Assembly (NCBI GenBank): GCA_018398765.1
Contig: JAHBMJ010002212.1
Span: 1-21,368, forward strand
Direction: 5' to 3'
Source of the DNA: Chromera velia
Lineage: Eukaryota; Sar; Chromeraceae
DNA: 21,368 bases
Part shown: piece by piece, positions 12,049-19,364 of the stretch
Position numbering within the stretch: the stretch's first letter is position 1
Layout of the letters: every line of letters begins with the position of its first letter
Notes under the pieces: model-generated
Told to the model about the DNA's origin: nothing
What the model saw: only the letters and a program-made list of their open reading frames with translations
The model's database searches: none
Program-made: the position numbers and the translations under genes

Positions 12049-12065
12049 GGGGGGCTCCACCCCCC
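12049..12065. repeat. G6/C6 hairpin
   Basis: GGGGGG, a five-base CTCCA loop, then CCCCCC, followed by GGACCCCCC. It is a very stable potential stem-loop inside otherwise AT-rich DNA. Function unknown. Confidence 0.8.
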
Positions 12066-12082
12066 GGACCCCCCTTTAATTA

Positions 12083-12104
12083 ATTCAGGAATATATTCCT
12101 GAAT
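12083..12104. repeat. 22-bp perfect palindrome
   Basis: A perfect palindrome centred on AGGAATATATTCCT, with a partial second copy (TATATTCCTGAT) immediately to the right. Confidence 0.85.
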
Positions 12105-12198
12105 ATATTCCTGATTATATTACTTTTGAAGTGAGTAACTAGTAAATAAATATATTCCGTGATTAAACACCTTTGACGTCAATCGATCAGTTAGTTAG

Positions 12199-12453
12199 TC
12201 AGTCAGTCAGTGCCCTCTGTAGGACAGGGTAGACGGCACGATGACAGGAGGCCCAGTCTCTCTTCTGACACCTCCGCGAACAGTACCGGGTGTAGTAACA
12301 CCCAGCACACTTCTGCATGGAGGCAGACACACGGCCACAGACCCGGTCCGAGCATATTTTCCCGCCGCGACCAATAAAAAGACACGGCCCATTCGCGATC
12401 TCGATAAGGACAGGGATGGAGGGGACATCGAAGGAGCGTTTCATGCTGCTCAA
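12199..12453 (-). CDS. Small MYND-like zinc-finger ORF (84 aa)
   Basis: The C-terminal half has CAGC, then TRYCSRRCQKRDWASCH. This matches the MYND pattern C-x2-C, Y-C-x3-C-Q-x3-W and a following His. An earlier Cys pair is C-x4-C rather than C-x2-C, and the last Cys of the consensus is absent. MYND fingers bind proline-rich peptides, often in chromatin or signalling proteins. The ORF lies wholly within the nested insertion and ends in TGA at 12199-12201. It may be cargo of the inserted element or a captured gene fragment. No introns or partner domains are visible. Confidence 0.5.
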   Translation of the reverse strand: MSSMKRSFDVPSIPVLIEIANGPCLFIGRGGKICSDRVCGRVSASMQKCAGCYYTRYCSRRCQKRDWASCHRAVYPVLQRALTD

Positions 12454-12699
12454 GAAGGCTGCCCCTGCTTGTTTATTTTATGTTCTCTCCTTTCTTTTAA
12501 ACGTCCGACTGACCTTCAACATAGACAGGCTGCTAGTCTTTAGGTTGAACAATCATGATAAATGGTTTATATTATAATTCTAGTGTTTAGTTATGCTTAC
12601 ACAAATCGGATGCTATGTTAGCCTATGTAGACCTTTAAAAGCCTATAAATTATTGTTTTTAATATAGGTAGTATATTACAGTACGGTGTTTTTTCATTT

Positions 12700-13115
12700 T
12701 TTTAAAAAATCGTACAAGACGGCGAAATACTGCATGGTACAGTGTTTTTTGGATGCCTTGCTTCCCACTTTTCTTTCAGAGTGAGGTAATAGCATGCGTT
12801 AGGGCGGTCAGCCCTTCCGTACACTAGGTCAGCTTGCAGGCGCTGCCTGGGACCTGTGACCTTCAAGGGAGATGTGCAACCGTCAGAAACATTACGAGGT
12901 TTTACGTGTGCGCAGGTCCCCCCCTTAATGCATGACTGAAGGACACACTGCACAGCTCGTCATGAAATACCGTAAGAAGGGGCTTTGGGGTGCCTTTTTA
13001 GTGCCTGACGGAGGGAAATCCAGGTTTTTGTGACACGTGCATGCCCAATCTCAACGTGGTGGGCATGAATCAATTCATTGACCATCTCAAAACTGATGGC
13101 CTCCAACTCAGAGGC
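12700..13115 (-). pseudogene. copia integrase N-terminal zinc-binding and first catalytic Asp region (broken)
   Basis: Minus-strand frames give IHAHHVEIGHARV (His ligands of the HHCC zinc-binding domain), then QCVLQSCIKGG (Cys pair), then RLQADLVYG with the first catalytic Asp near 12825-12835. An in-frame stop lies between the His and Cys parts, and the frame changes before the nested insertion boundary. Confidence 0.7.
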
Positions 13116-14024
13116 TGGAGTGGAGCGGCTGCCCTTTCACCGGGGGCGGCGCTTGCGCAGACGGCGCTTTCACTTCTTCTTTTCAGCAGTCACACCCTTG
13201 ATATGCAATGCGGGGCATGCTGTAGCTTCAGTCGTAGAAGCTGTGTGGCAGTATGAGCATGGCTGACCCAGTCTGATAAGGAGACGGGGGCTCACGACCA
13301 TCGTCAAGGGTGGTTGGCTGGAGACGACCGACTGAGCAGTCGGGAAGGGCCCGGCAGTCTGCGGCCGGGGCAGGTCTATATTCGGTTCAGCATGACTCGA
13401 GTCAGATGGGCAGGGAAGAGGTGTATAGCGTCCATTGTTCTCTGAGGGCACAACAAAGGATGAAGTTGGCGCTGAATATGAAGACGTCATGGTGAGAGTA
13501 CGGAGCTCTATAGGTTTGAAGGTGGAGACGGTGTCATTCATGCGAAGCTCTGGGGGCTGAGACAACACAAGGAAGAACAAGTCGTTTGGGGAGCATTGGA
13601 AATGCAGAGAGGGGCGATGGCGAAAGGAAAGAATGTCCGTGGCATATTCAAATGATGCCTTGAGGGGAATCAATGCCGTATTTCTGATCAAAACCGGAGT
13701 GATCGCATTGATTTCCAGGATGTCTGCCTTGAAAGAGAGATCACCGGAGGGGCTTCGACATGGGATAATGGCCTTTAGCTCCACAGGCATCTGACCGTTG
13801 GTAGTTGAGGAGGTGGAAGGCCGGGACAAGCGGCGCTCGGTCCATGTGAGGCATTGTGAGCCCGTCCTCCTCCTTCCGCTTGCGCAGCCACCCACGAGTG
13901 CAGCAGGTGCGGCTGGCTCCAATGTCCAGAATCGTAAAGAATCCATGAAAAGCAAAGGAGAGGAGTATGGAATTCTGTGCGGCACGGAAAGCTGCCAAAG
14001 CACTCTCCACAGCTGCGCGGACAT
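13116..14024 (-). pseudogene. copia protease and downstream spacer (frameshifted)
   Basis: The active-site motif ILDIGAS, near 13914-13932 on the minus strand, matches the D-T/S-G-A-S motif of retroviral-type aspartic proteases. The second half continues in another frame (LSFKADILEINAIT, then VLIRNTALIPLKA). A long Ser/Pro-rich spacer follows, ending in CSYCHTASTTEATAC near 13200-13240. The protease is split between two frames. Confidence 0.75.
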
Positions 14025-14241
14025 CTGCAGGGAGATCGTCTAAGACAGTGGAGATGCTGGAGGGGTCAGAGCAAGCATTTGGGGTGACCTCCTTAAGTTT
14101 TTGTAAAACAAGCAACGAGGAAAATGAGGAAGAGCAACCAAAGACGACAGTCTTGGTGCTGTTGTATGAGTAGATTTTTGGATAAACATTGCCTAGAGCA
14201 ATCGTAGTATCAAGAATTTTGTTAAGTGAGGCAACAGACAC
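14025..14241 (-). pseudogene. Residual gag-end segment before the protease
   Basis: A minus-strand ORF starts with ATG at 14241 and runs about 100 codons into the protease motif. Copia gag is normally several hundred residues with a CCHC zinc knuckle. None is visible between the LTR at 14401 and the protease, so most of gag has been lost or is unrecognisable. Confidence 0.5.
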
Positions 14242-14390
14242 TGGCTAGCTAACCAGTGAGGAGACTCAGGAGAGGTCGTAGCGAGGGGAGGACGACGTTG
14301 ACTCTATCGTGTAGATGCCAAGAGTGCCCCACACGATCAAACGAAGAAGAGTCCTCTACCACTGCGTAGCAAGAAGTGGATCAAACCACA

Positions 14391-14400
14391 TCTGCTACCA
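14391..14400 (-). other. Primer binding site, tRNA-iMet type
   Basis: Directly next to the 5' LTR, the minus strand reads TGGTAGCAGA, the complement of the initiator tRNA-Met 3' end (TCTGCTACCA). Looser similarity to its T-arm continues for about 18 nt (TGGTTTGATCCA). Initiator tRNA-Met is the usual copia primer. Confidence 0.75.
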
Positions 14401-14649
14401 TGATGTAGACCACAGTGAAGCAGCATTCACGGGTCCGTTCTACTCACTCGTACGAGTATGCAAGAGGTTTGTTCATAGACTCTTCCACTCGATCAGCAGA
14501 CAAATTCAGACTGATTTGTTCTATTCGGGCATCTCTGAGTTCAATATGTTCAATCAGATCGGCAGGGCGCGGCAGAGCTTGCGTCGGGCGCTGTCGGCGT
14601 GGTGCATGCGCGGGCGGGGCCGCGGGTACACAAGTTATGGCATACAACA
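14401..14649 (-). repeat. 5' LTR of the copia element
   Basis: 249 bp with TG...CA termini on the minus strand. It pairs with 7893-8141, showing about 24 differences by eye, 23 of them transitions. Confidence 0.92.
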
Positions 14650-14965
14650 TATAGTTTATACTAAACTAGTCTTAACATTCAATCCACTGGCACCTTTTTG
14701 CATATATAAAAGATACCACGAGGACAAAAAACGATTGCGATTGGTCATTGGCCCTAGCATTGGCCGCGCACGATGCCTATGCAAAGTATGATGTGCCGGG
14801 AACGAAGGTGCAGCAAACCTCCCTGCGTCAATTAACCGAGCTAGCACAAGCACCTCAACCAACGCAGATACATATTTTCAGCTGGATGCTGCTGGGGCAC
14901 AATGCGATGGCTACAAGGACTCAGATCAAGACTGCTTATACTGAGAACGCGGGGAAACGGTCTGC

Positions 14966-15045
<80 letters not shown>

Positions 15046-16265
15046 TGTTCGCACAAGAGGCTCCCGGGGGGGCTCCAGGAAGACAATCAGTTTTCATTCC
15101 GGCTGAGGAGAATAGAACTGTCGTTTGGTGGGTAGGTAGCCGGGCAGCTTTGAGGGACAGAATTAAGTTTGAAAGAAGGGGAAGAAGGAACGAGGCAGCT
15201 AGGAAAGACCCTTCACTCTGACAGGAAACGAAACTTACTCAGCAGAGTGGGGGAAGGCTGAAGAGGGACGGACATATGAAGAAAGAGTCAGCTTCGACAC
15301 ACTCATCTATTTGATAGGAACAAACAGCAAGAACACACACTTCATCGGACATAAATGTCTCTATAACGCGTTGAGGAGATGAGAACCAGAAGCAGGGAGA
15401 AAGAGAGACAGCGTTCTTTTTGCTCGGAAAGACAGAGGATTCTCGAGTCTTTCTTTTCTCTTCTTTTTTTCGATTCCTCCCTTTCCACGAGAGTGTCTCT
15501 CTTTGATCCTCTCCAACTTATCTCGCCTGTCACGTGTTTTCACGTCTCCTTCATCGTCTCCAGTCTAGAAGATGGTAGCGGATAAAGTCCGCCAAGTCCG
15601 AACAGCCAGCATCTAACACTCCCCCCCCCCCCGAGGGAGTCCCTCGGGAAAAACATATTTTTGTTTACATCAAAAATCGTCGCACTGCGCTGCAGATTGC
15701 TTGTTCAGCGTGAGAACAGCCGAACAGAAAGGGCACAAAAAACAGACAAGCACGCACACAGAGCAGCAAAGAGAAGAGAGCACGATGCGTAAGAGGGAAG
15801 AAGTCACGACGGGAGAAAGGGACGAGGAGGGACAATTTGGATCCGTGCCAAATGCATTGCACAAGAAAGCCTTTCAGTCAAACTTTCTAGATGTTCTTTC
15901 GTTCCCTTCCGGCGGGCAGACAGGTCGAGAAAACTTAATTCCGTTTGCATGGGGGGGGAAGGAACGTAGCAGTCTCGCCTCGCCTCGTCTTGTCTTGTTT
16001 TGTTCTGGGTCGGACCAGCACACAACCGGAGGGAGGGAGGGAGGGATGGAGGGACGGGGGGCGAGAGGGAGAATGAAAGAGGTCGAGCTGGACCTCTCTC
16101 TTCTTTCTCTCCCTCTGTCCTCCCTCGGTCGACTTACATCCATCCCCTTGACTGACGGCCTCCCTCCCCTCTCCCTAGAGCCCTCCCCCCCTCTTTCGAT
16201 CCATCGATCACTCGGGCGTGCCCCCCCGGTCCACCCGGCCCCCTCACTCCCCTCCCTTGGCTCAC
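14650..16265. other. Noncoding stretch between the copia element and the PARP-like gene
   Basis: It holds a TATATAAAAG motif at 14703-14712, a compound (CT)n(GT)n microsatellite at about 14964-15036, a poly-C run near 15619-15632, and an inverted repeat CCGAGGGAGTCCCTCGG at about 15631-15647. GGGA-rich and CCCT-rich low complexity fills 16025-16210. The frames have no domain character. A short terminal exon of the PARP-like gene near 15665-15691 is possible. Confidence 0.6.
14964..15036. repeat. (CT)n(GT)n compound microsatellite
   Basis: A run of CT units passes directly into GT units, the same compound type seen in the PARP-like gene intron at 17051-17098. Confidence 0.9.
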
Positions 16266-17052
16266 TCACTTCTTCCAGGGCACTCGGACCACCGCAGCGT
16301 AGTCGAGTCGTCCCATGCACATCACGGGAGAGCCCCCATCGTCTGCAGATCCCTCGCACACCCATCTGTTCAGCTTGCGATGCCACTTCAAGCAACCCTT
16401 CTTGCACCTAGGACAGGAAGGAAGGGCCCCCAAAACAGTCCCCTCAGCAACTCTCTCGAGCAGCTCTTCCCTCGACCCAGAGAGGGACATATGGTTCTTT
16501 GACAGACGCTCTTTTAGCTCGGTCACCGTCAGGGGAGGAGAGTGAGACTGCAGAGACGCGATGGCCCGACGGATCTCCCCGAGCCGCGACCCCGGCAGGG
16601 CCCCAGGAGGGTAGAAAGAGGCCGTGGGCACAATCGGCTTGGCCGTCTGGCCGCCGCCCTGTCCTGCGTGCTGCTGCTGCTGCTGATGTGCGTGGGGGGA
16701 GAGGACTTTCGTTCGCTTTGAGGCTTCAGTTGAGGGAGTGGGGAGCGTCCGTTTCTTGTCGGTAAAGACGGCAACAGAGGGGGGGCGCGTGGTGGCTGCA
16801 CAGAAAGTAGAGGAGAGAAGAGGTTGCAGGAATAGTAACTTTGAGATTGGACACTGAAAGTACTCAAATTTACATCGCAGTGAAGAAAACAGACGGAAGC
16901 GAGGTCGTATTTGTGCAACGAACAAGAACTTATCGGACAGTAGAGGGTGGTGTAAACACACACACACACACACACACATTCATTCATTCATTCATTCACC
17001 CCTCACACCGTCATTCATTTTCTCGTTGGTGCCTCTGTCACTGGACCGGCAG

Positions 17053-17093
<41 letters not shown>

Positions 17094-18855
17094 TGTGTCT
17101 GTCTGTCTTTCACTCTCTCTCTCATTCCGGTTTGCTTCGGTGGCTTCCTGATCTATCTCTTCTTTGTTTCCGATTCCCCCCTTTCCCGCACTCTTTTGAA
17201 TCGACAGGATCATGGTTCTTGTGGTCTTCTCTCTGACATGCTCGAGGTCTTCTGCCCCCCCTTTTTTCTTTCTGATTGAACAAGACCTTCCCATCCTCCT
17301 GTTACTCTAACACGAGACTAGACACTTTATCTGACTGAAGTCCGCACCGTCTGATTCAAATTTATGTCGATGAGAGTAAAGACTTTCGCCATTCTGACTG
17401 ACCTTCAGACTGTCTCATTGCAGTACCAATCGCTGGACCTCCAGTAGTACTCGGTTGCTGCTTGGAGCGAATCTTTTCGAGTAGTTTCGCTCTAGTCTGC
17501 TCCTTTTCCTTCTCTCTCTCCTTCGCGATTTCATTCTCCTTTTCCTTTTCTCGAGCGGCCCGTCTCTCCCTCTCACGTCGCTCCTTCTCCTCCATATACG
17601 CCTCTTTCTCCCTCTCCCTCTCACTCTTCCCCTCTGCAGGGCCGACAGAAGACACCGCACCCTCCCATGCATTCTCCTGCTGCTGGTGATTGTCCTTGTC
17701 GAGGGCTTCCCATGCCGCACCTATCTGCTTGAACGACTCTTCCTTCCTCTGCTCTCTCATCCGCTGCTCCTCAATGGAGTCAAACCCCGAGCTGAAGGGG
17801 CCGCTCGGGTTCTTCGCGTTCGGCTCTGCCAGGGGGGGGTCGTCGGCATGAGCCTCCCCTTTGCAGTGCCTCACCACCTGCTTGACCATCTCTCTATTTG
17901 CTGCAACAAGCAACCAGAAACTCAATCCTCCATCATGCAATACAGAAAAAAAAACGCGATTTATTGACACAAATCCGGCGCGGAGGAACCATCGAGAGCA
18001 AGACCCAAAAAACGGCTAAAAGACAGAGAGACAGCAAACATGCCTGCACGAACCAATCTATCAACCAAACGAAAGTTTGCTGGTTTCCTCTCTTTTCTTT
18101 TCCTCGCCTCTAGTTCCTCTCAACCAAACAAACAGCGAACAAGGGACGAGACCCACCAGACCAGACCAGACCGCCCCCTCATGCATGCACGAAGACATCC
18201 ACCCGACCGACCCTGGGAGAGTTCATGAAACCCCGAAAATCCTGAGGCGGCAGGCATGTTTTCGATGTACCACTGCTGCTTCTTTCGGAATCTGGGGAAG
18301 CAGTTTGGGTGGTACCTGCATGCATGCGTCAGATCGGACGTTAAGAAGGAACGAAGGAAGAAGGAATTAGATACATGCGGGTGCCTGTAGATGCGTTCGT
18401 GTGTTTACTCGCTTGCCGATTCCTTGCATGGTTGCGATACGAAATGTACTCGCGCACGCTTGCACACAGATATATGTGTGTGCACACATGCGTGGATATG
18501 CAAATGGGCATTGACACAACGCACATGAATACAATACCTAACTCCGATGTGAAAAGGAAGGAGTGACATCAAAAAATGAACTGGCAGCATAGAGGAAGTG
18601 AAGAGGAGCGGAGAGATCCAATGTGCACGAAGGCGAAGAGCGCACACACACGCAGGAACAGCAGGCCGGAAAGAAAACAATTTTTACAGGCAGGCAGACG
18701 GACAGTCAGGCAGACAGACTGTGTATGAATGTTTCATCACCCGCTCTTTCTCAAACATGAATACAGAGACAGGCAGGCAGAGTACATGTCCCTTTCTGCT
18801 TCCCTCTCTGCTTTTTTCACACACACAACAGACAAACACAATCAGAAAGACAAGC

Positions 18856-18894
<39 letters not shown>

Positions 18895-19364
18895 GAGGCG
18901 CCTAGGAAAGTGGACAAAGACAAGAGAGAAACGAAGACGGCAACGACAGATCGGGCTTCTGCGCTGATTGATCTACGTCTACACCAGCAGGGGCACGACT
19001 TCGAGAGAAAGGAAAAGTGAGACTGCATCCTTCGGCTGTGAATCATCCTTGCCGTTCTTTTTCTTTTCCTTTCCTGACTGACCAATGAGTTGCCAGGAGT
19101 GCGTGAAGGTTTCCAGTCACGGCCTCCTCCTCTGGAATGTCGGCCTTTGCTCCAATGCGCAGGGTGTCCTTCTCAATGGGAAATTCGCAAAAGCGACAAC
19201 CTGCAGTGTCATGTCAAATCACACGTAACGAAAGGCATCAATGTCGCAAGGAGCCACGGGACGAGTGACAAGGGAGAAGAGACGGCAAAATATGGAAGAG
19301 GAAGAAGAAAGCACTCACACGAACGACCGGACTTTGCCGGTTCACATTCAAATATGTAAGGCAT
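16266..19364 (-). CDS. PARP-type zinc finger plus PADR1 domain protein, no catalytic domain seen (5 exons)
   Basis: Exons on the minus strand are 19364-19319, 19200-19083, 18315-18212, 17900-17403 and 16795-16266. All junctions are GT-AG, phases agree, and the sum is 1296 nt (431 residues plus TGA). The start ATG at 19364 follows an in-frame stop nine codons upstream. Residues 10-85 are a PARP-type zinc finger: AKSGRS, ligands C17 and C20 (CRFC), H57 and C60 (HWYHPNC), with KDTLRIG between them. Residues about 181-236 form a highly charged Glu/Arg/Lys helix. A Q5 run lies at 293-297. Residues about 345-431 are a PADR1 zinc domain with C383, C386, C402 and C415 (GALPSCPRC, VCEG, MCMG). In PARP1 these modules bind DNA breaks and relay the signal to the transferase, so a nuclear DNA-break role is likely. 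A GTGAGTG donor overlapping the stop means the gene could continue. Confidence 0.88.
16954..16998. repeat. (CA)n(TTCA)n compound microsatellite
   Basis: CA units followed by about five TTCA units inside the intron between the charged-helix exon and the PADR1 exon. Confidence 0.85.
17051..17098. repeat. (CT)n(GT)n compound microsatellite
   Basis: Lies in the 607-bp intron 17402-16796 of the PARP-like gene. Confidence 0.9.
18849..18895. repeat. (CAGA)n microsatellite
   Basis: About nine to ten CAGA units in the 767-bp intron between the two exons that encode the split PARP-type zinc finger. Confidence 0.9.

Larger units (their letters stand above)
11201..12735. mobile_element. Nested AT-rich insertion in the copia integrase
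   Basis: About 1.5 kb of AT-rich DNA separates the two halves of the integrase. A 16-bp direct repeat, GGTACAGTGTTTTTTG, flanks it (11185-11200 and 12736-12751), as a long target duplication would. A related copy (19 of 21 bases) lies inside the right end at 12681-12701. I find no clear terminal inverted repeats, transposase or reverse transcriptase. It contains a GC-rich patch (11780-11900), a G6/C6 hairpin (12049-12065), a 22-bp palindrome (12083-12104) and a MYND-like ORF. The exact ends are uncertain because AAGACGG also occurs beside both copies of the repeat. Confidence 0.6.
7893..14649 (-). mobile_element. Ty1/copia LTR retrotransposon, degraded, minus strand
   Basis: Two 249-bp direct repeats bound the element (7893-8141 and 14401-14649). 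On the minus strand each starts TGTTGTATGCC and ends GGTCTACATCA. Flanks TATAT and TATAG match at 4 of 5 bases, as expected of a 5-bp target duplication. A tRNA-iMet-type primer binding site abuts the 5' LTR, and a polypurine tract sits 5 bp before the 3' LTR. The internal order on the minus strand is protease, integrase, Ser/Pro-rich linker, reverse transcriptase, RNase H. Integrase before RT is diagnostic of copia rather than gypsy. All domains are interrupted by frameshifts or stops, only about 90 codons precede the protease, and the integrase is split by a nested insertion. Without that insertion the element is about 5.2 kb, normal for copia. It is not autonomous now. Confidence 0.92.

Noticed and set aside
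14337-14400. Possible tRNA gene ending in CTGCTACCA
   Set aside because: Only a 3' tRNA-like end and loose T-arm similarity are present, with an encoded CCA directly abutting the LTR. This is the retrotransposon primer binding site; no full cloverleaf is found.
7893-14649. Gypsy-type retroelement
   Set aside because: The order protease, integrase, RT, RNase H and the copia-style RT/RNase H motifs place it in Ty1/copia.
14748-15221. 157-residue plus-strand ORF
   Set aside because: It has no recognisable domain and translates a CT/GT microsatellite; atypical start and no splice support.
17462-17689. Ser/Phe-rich plus-strand ORF
   Set aside because: Antisense shadow of the charged-helix exon of the PARP-like gene.
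18684-19085. 133-residue minus-strand ORF with a Cys/Leu/Val-rich hydrophobic stretch
   Set aside because: It lies inside the intron between the two zinc-finger exons; the hydrophobic run comes from the CAGA repeat.
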